DNA of 64,000 nucleotides from contig JABYQS010000027.1 of NCBI GenBank assembly GCA_022592435.1, positions 248,001 through 312,000 on the forward strand, read 5' to 3'. The DNA is from Cerioporus squamosus. Taxonomy: Eukaryota > Basidiomycota > Agaricomycetes > Polyporales > Polyporaceae. Below the pieces are notes generated by a model. That model saw nothing but the letters and a program-made list of their open reading frames with translations. It was not told the origin of the DNA and did not search any database. The translations under genes and the position numbers were made by a program. Of the stretch, positions 1 through 10,349 are shown piece after piece (within the stretch, counting starts at the first letter, position 1; every line of letters begins with the position of its first letter).

Positions 1-264
1 CACACAGACGGCCGTATTTGTATCTGCGAAGAAGTCAGCTCATCTGCTATGGTACAGTGCGATGGACCTGGATGTGGACAATGGGTAAGCACCTCACCTT
101 GTTGTGTTACATCAAAGCTAATGCCAGTATGGCCCTTGTGTTCGCAGTATCACCATGAATGCCTCAACCTGCAGATGCAGCCCAAGGGGGATTGGTTCTG
201 CGATGATGATTGCAGAGCCAATGCTGGGCTACCCATCCGCAAGGCGAAGAGGCGCAAGACGTAG
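1..264 (+). CDS. PHD-finger protein, C-terminal end (5' partial)
   Basis: The first bases are already inside a coding exon. Reading from base 1 gives a zinc-binding cluster starting ICICEEV, then MVQCDGPGCGQW. A 63-nt GT-AG intron (about 85-147) follows, and the next exon gives YHHECLNLQ, PKGDWFC and DDDC before a basic tail (KAKRRK) and a stop at 262-264. The C-x-C...C-x4-C...H-x2-C...C-x3-C pattern is the Cys4-His-Cys3 array of a PHD finger near the C-terminus, as in ING-type chromatin readers. By family knowledge such domains bind histone H3 tails in the nucleus. The intron length is a multiple of three and stop-free, so an unspliced reading also stays open, but only splicing restores normal PHD spacing. 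The rest of the gene lies left of the window, so the subfamily cannot be decided. Confidence 0.8.
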   Translation, partial: HTDGRICICEEVSSSAMVQCDGPGCGQWVSTSPCCVTSKLMPVWPLCSQYHHECLNLQMQPKGDWFCDDDCRANAGLPIRKAKRRKT

Positions 265-398
265 AAGGTTTCGAGAGTGTTTGCGAGCAGCGCAGCATGT
301 GGGACTTGCCCGGTCATTGTATGTCGCCGAGACGTTACTATTTTTGTCTCATGTTTTAGACAGATGACGTCTCATAACCATATACAGTAATCTCCCAC

Positions 399-417
399 GG
401 GGGAGGGGGGGAGGGGG
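399..417 (+). repeat. G-tract cluster, potential G-quadruplex
   Basis: Three guanine runs of about 5, 7 and 5 bases are separated by single adenines, some 135 bases after the stop of the PHD-finger gene. The long middle run could split into two G-triplets, so four G-tracts are available on the plus strand. It may lie in the 3' untranslated or termination region. Function is inference only. Confidence 0.4.
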
Positions 418-2482
418 TTTTCACAAAGGTCCTTACTGCACTTTCGTAACCCCCGGTCGAGTATTCTTCGGACGCAACCCTCGTGGTCTTGTGGAGATCA
501 AGGTGATAGAGGAGGCAGTTCTAGAGGCTAGAAAGCAGCGGTCTGGGAGGTTACTATGGGTAGTCGTGGCCTAGTCTCGAGTTGTCGGTAGCAACCGGTA
601 CTTAGAAGGTTCAACTCCGATGATACTCTGACCACCAGGTCTATGTCGGAGCTCATTCTGGATCAAGCTATTCGAAGCGCCGCGAGGATTCAGGAGGATT
701 CCCTTGACTGAGGACTCTTGGAGGAGTCCTCCACTGCTCTCGCCATACGTGCACCCCTTGCTTCGTCCAGTTCAATATGTTCGACTCAAATGCAGCTCTG
801 CTGGTGGACTGCAAATGCTTTCTGTGATCTTGAGCTTCAACATCGACACGAAAGTCGTCGCTGTCCTTTTCCTTCCAACTCAAAGCCACTGCTGAATCCT
901 CGTCGCCCAAGTTGCACTATAAGGTGAGACTTGCACTCGCACGTAGTATGTCGATGGAGCGCAGGTATGGTGATCCATATTTGTTTGCTTGTCTTCCTGC
1001 ATCGTTCATCGACGGCTGTACTGTGAAGGTCCATGCTGAGGCCTGAGGTTCCACGGTGATCGCCAGGCAGCACTCACGGTCCCATCTCCGGCGCAAACAC
1101 CTTCCTCGCAACAGGACGTCAATATCAAAGATGCTTCGTGGGCGGCGGGAATCATCATACGCTTGAGCATTGACAGGTGGTGGATGCGGTGAAGCGCGTG
1201 CCGAAGGATCTGTCGGTCAGAGGGTACGTTGTACATATGCAGGAGCCATCACACGCGCGATGAGTACGTACTGACTGGTGACCGGACGCAACAGTTGACA
1301 CTGCCATAGTAGAAAGTCAAGTTACCTGTCCACAAGTGGTACTATAGCAGCTGGTACGCATACTTCTATGTCCGAGTCTATGCGAGTGTCGATGCAATTC
1401 TCGAAAGAGGCTCGGAGAGTCCGCTGGAATTGAACACACGGGCTCCCCAGGCCACTTATCCACCACATCTCGGTGATGCGCTCAAGATGAAGTTGGCGAA
1501 GCTATCCACCGGACATCGGAGGCGGTGTGCGAGCCCCGTCGGGAGTGGGACAGTTACCGAGTTCAAATTGTCAGGCAAATTGCGACGCAGGTGGTGAGTA
1601 TCATTTTGCAGTCGATCCGAGCAAGAGTCGTATCTCCTGAGCTATGTGCACGGAGAGGGACAACTGTGTCAACATGTGCGAGCTGGAACTGCCCGGCAGA
1701 TCATGCTCACCGAGTTGTGCTCGTAGTTGATATCCCAGCACCTCGGTCCTCTGCCGTCAGCGTTCACTGCTTATACTAGTAAGTGCTCGAGTCGTTCGTT
1801 CCTTGCGTTCCTGCAGGCTGTGCATCAGGATACCATTTGCGGCCGGAGAGACATCATGAGCGTTGACGACGCCCGCACTGTTGTCATTGATCGTCGTCGT
1901 CATGCCTTCGAACCGTCAGTCTCCCGCTACTGGTGTCCGCAAGATGAAATGCTCGAGTCCGGTATACCTACATTTTTCATGTCCAAGCTTCGGCCACGTC
2001 TCTACTCTCGTAGTCCTCAGTACTGACTACTGCTTAGTAGTCTGGATGGGTAACCACAGCAGCACTTCTGCGGTTTAGGAGCTCCTCACGACGTCGAAGG
2101 CGAAGGCGGTTTCTCGCGGCTCTGTGCTACAGCAGGCTACAGCCAAGCACGGCTATCCGTAATGTTGGACGGACGCTTGTGGCTCCGGTCCTGAGACCTG
2201 AACCCGGAGGTAACAGACGTTGGCCTCATCTTTGATGGTGGTCTCGGGTCGCTCGCCGTACAGGCTTGGGCCGCTGGGTGGAGATCAACACTTTCAATTC
2301 GTTCACCAAGTCTCGCGACCAGCCCCCGTCTGCGATATGGTCTCCTCGTTTCGCCAAGAAATGTGTTACCGGCATGATCTCCACTGCCAGCGCCCGCACA
2401 TCATCTGCAACCGCTGTTGATCTGCACATCTACGGAGACCCCCGGTATCGCCGCAACGCCTGCGCGCCCGCATGGGACGTGG
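418..2482. other. Long intergenic region
   Basis: About 2 kb without a recognisable intact gene. The open frames here are short, overlap on both strands and show no family motif. The one piece I recognise is a short stretch resembling the ABC transporter membrane domain near 1.5-1.65 kb, listed separately. Confidence 0.6.
1530..1650 (+). pseudogene. Degenerate ABC half-transporter membrane-domain fragment
   Basis: One plus-strand frame reads VVSIILQSIRAR, matching VVSMILQSIRAR in the membrane domain of the ABC copy at 27-29.8 kb. Weaker similarity continues on the N-terminal side. The codons differ at most synonymous positions, so this is not a recent copy. The frame loses all similarity after about 1650 and no other part of the transporter is visible nearby. 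I read it as an old relic of the ABC family expanded further right. The match is short, so chance cannot be excluded. Confidence 0.35.
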
Positions 2483-2570
2483 TATATAACAGTTTCTCTG
2501 GCAGAGATGGAATCCTTACGGGTCCTGGTGATTCCCACTTCGTTCTTCTGCTGCCCTCTCCTTTTTATAG
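2483..2570 (+). promoter_or_regulatory. TATA-like elements upstream of the secreted-protein gene
   Basis: Two TATA-like motifs precede the start codon at 2641: TATATAAC at 2483-2490 and a TTTTTATAG stretch at 2561-2570. A C/T-rich leader follows the second, which is common in basidiomycete core promoters. Which one is used cannot be told from sequence. Confidence 0.4.
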
Positions 2571-2640
2571 CCTCTAGAGCCGCTTTCCCCTTAATTTCGA
2601 CTCAAATTCACGTCGTACCCTCACGAGTCTCGATTTCGCC

Positions 2641-4396
2641 ATGGTCTTCAGCCCTTTACTCGTAGCTGCTCTCCTCCCCATCGCTGCCCAAGCGGTCAAC
2701 GACTGGACAAAACCTTGCTTTGGCGAGTGTAACTGGGACATAACGAATGGCAGCGGGTCTGGCACGGTTCGCCTGGTGAGTATCGCGCTCCTACCTACAC
2801 ATTGCTTTCATCGCGCGCTCATTAAACGTGTCCTCCCAACCGCCACCTTCAAAACACAGGTCGGTTCACAATCCGGTGTCTCTGACCTGACCACTGCCGC
2901 GGGCTGGACCATCCTCGACTGCGACCCGAACACTGCGGACCAGGACATCCGTCTTGTCTGCCATGATCCCAGCATGGGCTGCGACCACCTCAGCCAGAAC
3001 GGCGCGGAGGGCACGCTTGTCCGCCTCCCGACGTCCTGCGGCTCGATGCCCTTCGCGGTGGTCACGCGCGAATGGGTCCACCAAGACCAGAGCATCCCCG
3101 CGAGCAAGCGCTCCCTCCTCGTTCGCCGGGACGGTTCCCAGCCTACCGTCAAGGGCATCAGTCTCGCGACGGACTTCGCAGCCGTCGACCCCAACGTCAA
3201 CGGCAATGTCACGCTCTTCGTGCAGGGATCGTCCATCCCGGGCGTCGCCGGCAACTTCACCGTGACGCCTCCGACGGCGGATGGCGCAGTCGCGAAGCGC
3301 GGCTTCTTCAGCTGGGTCGGTGATACACTCAAGGGCCTTTCCGAGGTGCACAAGAACATCACGGGCAGCAGCCCGCTCAACTTCGAAAAGGACGTGCCGC
3401 TGTTCGACCAGTCGTTCAACTGCCCGCAGAAAGGCGCTGTTCCTGCCTTTGATGGCGAGGCGAAGGTTGACCTGAAGGGTAAGGTCGATGGTACAGTCAA
3501 CTACGGTGTTGCTGCGGCGGGATCCATCATTCCCCCGAAGCTCGACGAGTTCGGCTTGTTCGTCGGCCTCGACGCTACCGTGACCGGCACCCTTGGTCTC
3601 GACGCTACCCTTACTGTGAGTGGATTCTTTGAACTCACCTCGAGGTGCGGTTCCGCTGACACTGGCTCGCATGCAGGGTTCGATCAGCTCTGGCAAAATC
3701 CCATTGTTCGAGACTGGTATTCCTGGTCTCGACTTCCCCAAGATCTTGAGCATCGGTCCCACCTTCTCCGTGAACGCCGAGGCAACCGCATCGCTCGACG
3801 CGAACCTCAACGTCGATGTCGACCTCGCATACACCATTGCCGGCGCCCAACTCTTCTTCCCGCCCAACGACAAGCCCGCTGGGGCGTTCACCCCAGGTGA
3901 CTCGAACCTCAAGCTCTCCGTCTCGCCCAACATCACCTCGCACGGCCAGATCGCGGCGCACCTCATTCCGTCGCTCGCGTTCGGCGTTGACGTCCTCTCC
4001 GGTGCTGCGAAGGCGACGATCAACCTTGACGTCGACGCGAGCGCAGGGGTCGACCTCTCCCTCACCGCCGTCGCCGAGGCCGGTGTTGGCACGAACGGCA
4101 AGTCCACCGATGCGTCGTTTGGTGGCTGCGTGGACGTCACGACCGGCCTTGCTGTCACCGCGGGCGCGGACGCGTCGCTGCTCAGCCTGTTCGACAAGAA
4201 CACGAGCGTGGACCTGTTCAACAAGACGTTCGACCTCTTCAAGAAGTGCTTCGGGAGCAACCCTGCGCGTCGCGCGTACACCGGTCGCACCGCGCGTGCG
4301 GCTCTGATGGCCAAGCGCGACTCCGTGGGTTGCCCGTCGAGTCTCCTTGGCAAGGCCGCGTCCGTCGTGGAGGAGGCCGTCCCTGCTGCGAGGTGA
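2641..4396 (+). CDS. Secreted beta-rich hypothetical protein
   Basis: The model joins 2641-2775, 2860-3615 and 3677-4396. Both introns are GT-AG (84 and 61 nt), giving about 536 residues. The N-terminus is a clear signal peptide (MVFSPLLVAALLPIAAQA), and the mature protein starts with a Cys-containing segment (PCFGECNWDI). A Cys-rich region follows (DCDPN, CHDPSMGCDH, TSCGSMP). The second half is a long run of alternating hydrophobic and polar residues with many Val/Leu/Asp/Ala strands (for example GLDATVTGTLGLDATLT), suggesting an extended beta structure. N-glycosylation sequons such as NVT, NFT and NIT are present. Dibasic Lys-Arg sites (ASKR, VAKR) could be processing sites. The architecture resembles large uncharacterised secreted proteins of Agaricomycetes. 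No catalytic motif is recognisable and the function is unknown. A 527-residue antisense frame covers the same DNA and is rejected as a shadow. Confidence 0.85.
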
Positions 4397-4924
4397 GCGT
4401 CCTGTCCTTCCGTTCTCGTTCCTCCTCGCTGACTCACCTGTGACAGCATTGTGTGAACGACCGTGGCATCCGTTCCTTTCCTTTCGATTGACTCTTTGGG
4501 ATTTCGGGATTCGCATCTTCTAGTTCGCTATATTCTATCATTATTGGCTGAGGGCAGCTATTTTCTGTATTACCAGTTCGATCATTCTTCACCCCAATGA
4601 TCACCCCGCACCATCTTTTTTGGACCCCCCTCGTATTTCTCCTCGTTCGAGTTCGCTTGCGACTCGAGTTTGAGTAGAGTGTTGCTGCGATGCTCCGGTG
4701 CGCGTGTACAGTGAGTGCCCCTGCTGCCGAGTGTCGAATCAAAATCGTGTTGTACATACAGTTTACGCACGGCTTGCGGGACAGCTTAAGGGGCGAAGCG
4801 ACACCGACCGTGAGTAAGGTAAAACTAGATAAGGTATTGTCCATTTCAAGTTCAACCACCTTCTCGATACGACCGTTTCACAGTTGCTTCAGCTCACTGA
4901 CATCCTCAAGTGAACGACATCCAC

Positions 4925-5591
4925 ATGGAATCAGCTCCTGCTACCTCGGAGGCGGACAAGATGGGCATGGATGTCGCCCTTGCGAACGCGAAGAAGAGCT
5001 ACGACGAGGGCGGCCTGCCGATCGGCGCGGCCATCGTGTACCATGACGATCCGAGTGGGCCCCGCGTCGTTGGCCAAGGACATAATCAGCGCGTGCAGAA
5101 GGCGTCTCCGATCCTCCACGGAGAGACCGCTGCGCTCGAGAATGCTGGCAGGCTGAAGCCGGATGTGTATCGTAACTCGACGATGGTGAGTCGATCACCC
5201 GCCTGACCGTTGCTCGTGCATCGAGGGCTGAATCTTAAGTTGTTCCCGCGCAGTACACAACGTTGAGGCATGTCTCCCGATTGATCGGTCCCAGTCCGCC
5301 GTCGATTGACCTCTTCCTTCGTAGCCCGTGCAGTATGTGCGCCGGAGCGATCCTGCTGTACAAGATCCCTCGCCTCGTCATTGGCGAGAACGTGAACTTC
5401 ACCGGAGAGGAGGAGCTGCTGCGAAGCCGCGGCGTCGAGGTCATCATACTCGACGACGAGAGATGCGAGGAGCTCATGGGGAGGTATATACGAGAGAAGC
5501 CAGAGGTAAGTGCGCGGTGCAGTGCGTTGCTCGGCATATACTCATGTGTTCGTAGGACTGGTACGAGGACATAGGCGAGACTGTGCCTTAG
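4925..5591 (+). CDS. FCY1: Cytosine deaminase
   Basis: The protein is about 163 residues, the size of yeast Fcy1. It carries the zinc-site motifs of the cytidine/deoxycytidylate deaminase superfamily: HGETAALENAG (His ligand and catalytic Glu) and SPCSMCAGA (two Cys ligands). It converts cytosine to uracil in pyrimidine salvage, in the cytosol. The start is the ATG at 4925, followed by GMDVALANAKKSY, which matches the family N-terminus. The exons are 4925-5185, 5254-5267, 5325-5505 and 5556-5591. Exon 2 is only 14 nt, and its downstream intron begins with GC (GCATGT) instead of GT. This GC-AG intron is needed to restore TTLSPCSMC. The C-terminus DWYEDIGE also fits the family. The next gene to the right is on the opposite strand. 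Confidence 0.93.
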
Positions 5592-5919
5592 GTAGAAGAT
5601 ATATTTTAGGTCACCGTGGACATCATGTATTGGTCTGCAAGGCTATGAACGCAAGTCGGGCTTCAGACTGTGCCGTCAGCTGAGTACTGAGAGATACGCG
5701 AGGTCACGTCCAGCGACAGAAAAGCCCACTGAGCACAATCCCGGTACATTGCGACACCTGTGCACGTCAATCTTCGAAGTGCGTTATGGTCGAAGAACGC
5801 TTAAATTAGCAGAACACCCAAAGAGTTATGGTACGATGAACCTTGATATGTAGCTACATATTCGATGCTATGTGATAGTCGATAAGTATGGACGAGCTCA
5901 CGAGAGCTGTGAAGGGGGC
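5592..5919. other. Convergent intergenic spacer
   Basis: Short spacer between the 3' ends of the cytosine deaminase gene and the minus-strand F-box gene. It is AT-richer than the flanking exons and presumably holds both 3' untranslated regions. No gene is visible. Confidence 0.5.
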
Positions 5920-7617
5920 CTAATACATCCAGTAGGACCGACGTGGGAGAACATAAGAGGCTCTATCAGACTTGCGTGGCTTCCAGTATTTGTTCTCTTC
6001 CTCTATGCGCCAGACATCCCGCATGTCGTACTTGCACAACGGCGATCCGAAGCCCACCATTCTAAACGCATCGACATTCTCAGCCAGCTCCGCGATGCGC
6101 GAGCCGAATAGATTGTGCACCGCAGTATGAGACTTGAAGTCTGGCTGAACAACGAGCCGACGGAGACGGTGCCCGGCGCGGCTCCGGTAGATCACCATGT
6201 CCACGAATCCTCCCGACTCCGAGGCAAGTGTCGTGAGAGTCCTGTGATCATGAATTCCCTGCACAAACAGGTCGCACAGAGAAGGAAGCAACACGGGCTC
6301 CTCGGACAAGAGGGCGCAGAAAATATCGATAGGTAGCGGACGGTCAGACAACGTTTCGCAGATGACTGCTTTGAGTTCCGTGACAGCCGTCATATGTCGC
6401 AGAACTGAGGACCAGAAAGTATGCGCGCAATCGATATTGATGTGCAGGGAAGTGACCGTGGACAAGGTCATCATGGCGGGGAGGTCGTGGAACCACAGTT
6501 CCCAGGAATCGAGGACATCCCGGTATGCCTGTACCCAATATCCGGATGTCTCGCTATCGGCCACCAGGAGCATATGAAACTGCGTATACGCGATGTCAAG
6601 CTTGGTAGGATGGTGCAGTGGGCCGGCGTCAGCCAGCGGAGGCGGTTCACCACCGTTGCGCGAGCGGTTACTGTGTAATGCGCTGAGACGCACGAAGCAA
6701 TGATCTGGCACAGACAGAGACTGCATGAGGCTCGTGGAGCTCGTATAGGCAGATCTGACGAGGCTGAGGGAGCGGAGGCGGTTGAGGACGATGGGAGCAT
6801 GATGGAAAGGTCCAGGTTCCGACCTGTACAGCAGGTGGGCAAGGAAGACGAACTCGAGGCGGGGCGCATTTGCAAGAACCACGCGGACGTCGGATGTCTC
6901 GACGTCAGTGCTGCAGGCGAATGATAAGTGGAGATGAGTGAGGCTGGGGAAAGCGTTCGACGGTACCCAGCTCCCGAGGAACTGCAGGGCGAGTGCCTTG
7001 AGTGCGTCCGTGTGCCCACCGAGGAGCTGCACGCGCGCCAATGGGCGTCGAATGGTACCGGTGTAGTACTCGCCATCTGCAATCGTCGTGAGACACTTGA
7101 GGTTAGGAGGGGCCCAGGTGGTAAGGGGCTCGACATGCATGTGCCTCTCCAAGGTGTCGAGTTCGAGATCCAGTCGGCGCAATCGCTCCGCCGGCGCAGC
7201 ATTCAGGGAATTGGCGAGGTTGCTCACGTCTGCTTTCAAGTACAACGACACGGGAAGGTCCTGAGAATGCTCCTTGAACATGCATAGGCGTTCGCTTCGG
7301 CGGCCATCGATACGCGTCCAAAGGAAAGGCGTTTCCAGTGCTACTTGCCTCCAGTAGCGGCATACGTGAGCGATGCGAACCACTGCGCGTGCCTGGGTGT
7401 ACGCCTCCCTCACATCGGCCTCCGAGACGAGACCAAGGATAAGTAGGTCGGAACCAAGGATGTACAGGAAAGAGGATTGATCCATCGCTATGACATACTT
7501 GAAGATATTGGATAGGAGTTCGTGAGGAACGTCACTGATTGGCGGGCAAGTGTCGATGAGATGATATCGCCTGATCAGGTTTGGATGGAGGTCTCCCGCA
7601 GCTGGCTCGGAGTTGAC
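5920..7617 (-). CDS. F-box/LRR-like protein (copy A, apparently intact)
   Basis: One uninterrupted frame of more than 520 residues. The first ATG in it (7485) is too far downstream. Reading on upstream gives DVPHELLSNIFKYV, the F-box itself (about 7500-7545), so the true start lies further 5', probably after an intron with its acceptor near 7617. After the F-box come the family motifs ITHVCRYWR-like (IAHVCRYWRQVAL), TPFLWTRID and LPVSLYL. Irregular leucine-rich strands follow (LRRLDLELD, SLTHLHLSF), and the C-terminal signature is RIEEENKYWKP. F-box proteins join substrates to SCF ubiquitin ligases through Skp1. The LRR-like part would bind the target, which is unknown. It is related to copies B-E in this window and is the only one with no visible break. 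The first exon is unresolved. Confidence 0.8.
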   Translation of the reverse strand, partial: VNSEPAAGDLHPNLIRRYHLIDTCPPISDVPHELLSNIFKYVIAMDQSSFLYILGSDLLILGLVSEADVREAYTQARAVVRIAHVCRYWRQVALETPFLWTRIDGRRSERLCMFKEHSQDLPVSLYLKADVSNLANSLNAAPAERLRRLDLELDTLERHMHVEPLTTWAPPNLKCLTTIADGEYYTGTIRRPLARVQLLGGHTDALKALALQFLGSWVPSNAFPSLTHLHLSFACSTDVETSDVRVVLANAPRLEFVFLAHLLYRSEPGPFHHAPIVLNRLRSLSLVRSAYTSSTSLMQSLSVPDHCFVRLSALHSNRSRNGGEPPPLADAGPLHHPTKLDIAYTQFHMLLVADSETSGYWVQAYRDVLDSWELWFHDLPAMMTLSTVTSLHINIDCAHTFWSSVLRHMTAVTELKAVICETLSDRPLPIDIFCALLSEEPVLLPSLCDLFVQGIHDHRTLTTLASESGGFVDMVIYRSRAGHRLRRLVVQPDFKSHTAVHNLFGSRIAELAENVDAFRMVGFGSPLCKYDMRDVWRIEEENKYWKPRKSDRASYVLPRRSYWMY

Positions 7618-8317
7618 CTGAGGTTGGACGGCGAGAAGATCAGCGCACCATCCTCCAGCGGCAAGTGTTGAGTCTCGGAGGAGTAATACTCACATCTGTC
7701 AGACTGTACTTGACGGTCAGCACGACGAGGGAAGTGGTGTGCGGGACCTGCTGCGTACCTCATCGGAAAGTTCACAGAGTAAAAGTAACACTCGAGTGGG
7801 CTCGAGTTGTTACCTAGCGTCGCTGATTGTGGTATGTTGGTGGTATGGAACGGAAGTGGACTCGCGCGACAACGTGGTCGGGACTGATCTGTGCACGCGC
7901 ACGCACACGGACAGCACATAGGACTAGTCGATAGCAAGCCGAGGGAGGCCGTGGTACTATACTTCCGAGCTGGGTGCCGAATGAGATCTTCTTCGATGAC
8001 AGGTCTTAGGAAACAGCTGGAGTAGCTGCGTTGAACTTCAACCAACAGCGAGCTAGCAGCCTACATATCCCAGAACTAAGTAGCCTGAGATTACTTACTC
8101 TGGATCGTACTTAATTAATGATCAGCAGCAGTCTTACTGACCGGGCTAATAAGATTACTGATCAGTAAGGGAAACGGTACTAATACCGTTATAATGGTCT
8201 ATTGAAGTGGTGCTTATGCTGGACTTCAACGATTAGAACTCTGCCCCGTACTACCACCTCCTGCCTCCTCCTTGTCGCCGTCGTCGGTGCTCATGAACGC
8301 AGCGTGTCTACGTCGGG
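7618..8317. other. Divergent intergenic region
   Basis: This holds the upstream part of the F-box gene, including an unresolved 5' exon, and the promoter of the Rab-like gene. A GTGAGTATT splice-donor-like site occurs on the minus strand near 7690. A minus-strand 156-residue open frame here has no family features. Nothing else is supported. Confidence 0.4.
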
Positions 8318-9628
8318 ATGCGCACGGTTAAGCTCGTCGTCATCGGAGCCTCTGGTGTCGGGAAATCTAGCATCCGAAATCAGGTCCGTCTCACTGTGAA
8401 TATTAATCTCGCATTCCTCGCGACCAACGTTGTTCTCCAGTACATCTCAGGCCGATTCACGACTGGCTATAGGGCGACGATTGGCGCGGACTTCATAACG
8501 AAAACTTTGCCGCATTATGGTTGCGCAGACGAGCTGGTAACCCTGCAAATCTGGGTACGTCGGGTTGTGCGAGCATGAAGCCATATCCTCATGCGCGCGC
8601 ACTTGCAGGACACCGCTGGACAGGAGAGGTTTTCGGGCCTCTCCTCAGCCTTCTTCCGTGGAGCTGATGCAGTCATTCTCATGTTCGACGTGAACCAACC
8701 GCAAACCCTCAATGCTCTGACAAAGTGGTGGGATGACTTCCGCGACAAGGCGCCGGTACCGGACGAAAGCCTCGAGGAGTTTTGCTGTGTCGTTGTGGGG
8801 AACAAGGTTGACGTGGTGCAAGGTGCAGGAGAGGAAGGAGCACGGAGGGCAGTAACCCCAGCTCAGGCAAGAGCGTTCATCCACACTCTCGTTCCCCATC
8901 CATCCACACCTCCCTCCCCTACTGTCGATCTTGCGCCTCCCGATATACCCTACGAAGAAGACGAGGACCCTGCCTTCGATTTTCTTGCAGACAATCCCGA
9001 CGCTCCGAAGACCGACTCTATCGACATCAGCGCGCACCACCGGGGTCAGAACTTCCGTACGTCGCGTTCGCGTAGTCGCTCGTCGCTCTTCCGCGGAGGC
9101 ACAGTGGGGACAATGACGACGACACACTCCATTTACCACACTCCTTCCTCCTCTCTCTATGATACCTTCCAGTCCGCACTCTCTTCACCCGCTTTCACCG
9201 CTCTATCCGCACCTGTGTCCCGCTCATCCTCGCATTCTCCGCTGCGCGAACCCCGCCGCATCCCTTCGAATTCCTCAATGTCCTCTGTTCCGACCATCAC
9301 CCCAAGCCTCTTCATCCGCGGACAGGCTGCTACCACTACCGCTACAACACCGGAATCCGGATCACCTCCCAACGATACCTATGCTCCCCCTCCTCCCCTT
9401 GAGCGCTACCCGAGACTATTCTTCACGTCCGCGAAGACCGGGGAAGGTGTGAAAGACGTCTTCGAGTACATCGCTCGCCGCGTCGTCCTTCGCCAGGAGT
9501 ACGAGGAGGCGATTGAGGCGCGGACCATGCACATCCGAGAGGCGGACCAACGGATGAGCATCGCGCTCTCGAGTCCGCCGCCACACGGACGGTGGCAAGG
9601 GGCAGCGGGATCGTGCTGTGGTTCTTGA
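8318..9628 (+). CDS. Rab7-like small GTPase with a large internal insertion
   Basis: The exons are 8318-8383, 8441-8554 and 8609-9628, giving about 399 residues. The guanine-nucleotide motifs are in order: P-loop GASGVGKSS, switch I RATIGADFITK, DTAGQERF, GNKVD and TSAKTG. The ATIGADF switch and the YRGAD-like segment (FFRGADAVILMFDV) are closest to Rab7/Ypt7, which acts in late endosome and vacuole fusion. A normal Rab has about 200-210 residues. Here roughly 190 extra residues sit between GNKVD and TSAKTG: an acidic patch, then a Ser/Thr/Pro-rich stretch, with no recognisable domain. The C-terminus ends CCGS, a double-cysteine site suitable for geranylgeranylation, so membrane attachment is expected. 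Whether it is the main Ypt7 or a divergent paralogue cannot be judged from this window. Confidence 0.88.
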
Positions 9629-10349
9629 TTGCGGTGAGGACTTGGAATGCTGTAACTTTCGTTTGGGATACTTCGCTGCTCGGGTTTTGTTGTGGGTTAC
9701 TCATTGCTATTCCCAGGAATTCTGTTTATCGTCTATGTACGGCTCTACAGCGCAGTATTTATCGCCTCGTTGACCCGTCCACATCTGGGTCGTTGCTCCT
9801 CCGTCAGTCAAGGTGGGGCCTGTGACATTGTGCCCGTACGCCGTGGCTGCCTTTCTATGCAGAGCAGCGACGATCGCAGTTGCGATACGCTTCAAGGTCG
9901 GGAGAGAGGTGGGGAGGTAGCTGGTTGATAATCATTGTACGCCGCCTCGACCTCTCCGACTTGTCGGCTGAAGATAACATATGTGAGTGGCAGGGTCATC
10001 ACACTTGGAGCACGCACGGGCAACTCACGTATGTGACGCCGTCATAGAACGTATGCTCGCTGACGTCGATGGTAGAGCTTTAGTGTGTGGGTCTACTGGT
10101 CTGAGTCGGTCCACACCCCAGTCGATAAGCTGGCCCGGGTATGCAGGCCCACCCCGGGGACCGGGATAGTTCGACTTGCAGCGGATGGATATGCGATATC
10201 TGATGCTCCGACTATCATCGGGCTGATTTGAGACTCCCGGCAAGGTGGTGGACCTGAGCACGCGGCGGACGACTCAGGATCAACATTATGTTTTCGCTGT
10301 TGTGCACATCAGTTTCGGGCGTCTCTGGCACCCAAGTCCCTCCCCCCTC
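9629..10349. other. Intergenic region
   Basis: About 720 bases between two plus-strand genes. Presumably the 3' region of the Rab-like gene and the promoter of the reductase gene, with a C-rich tract (TCCCCCCTC) just before the start codon. I see no gene, repeat or RNA. Confidence 0.5.

Noticed and set aside
840..1050. Possible repeat shared with 16.9-17.0 kb (both contain TGAGGCCTGAGG)
   Set aside because: Only about 12 bases match well. The flanks do not align convincingly.
2866..4449. A 527-residue minus-strand open frame
   Set aside because: It lies antisense to the secreted-protein gene, whose splice sites, signal peptide and composition are convincing. It reflects strong third-position GC bias.
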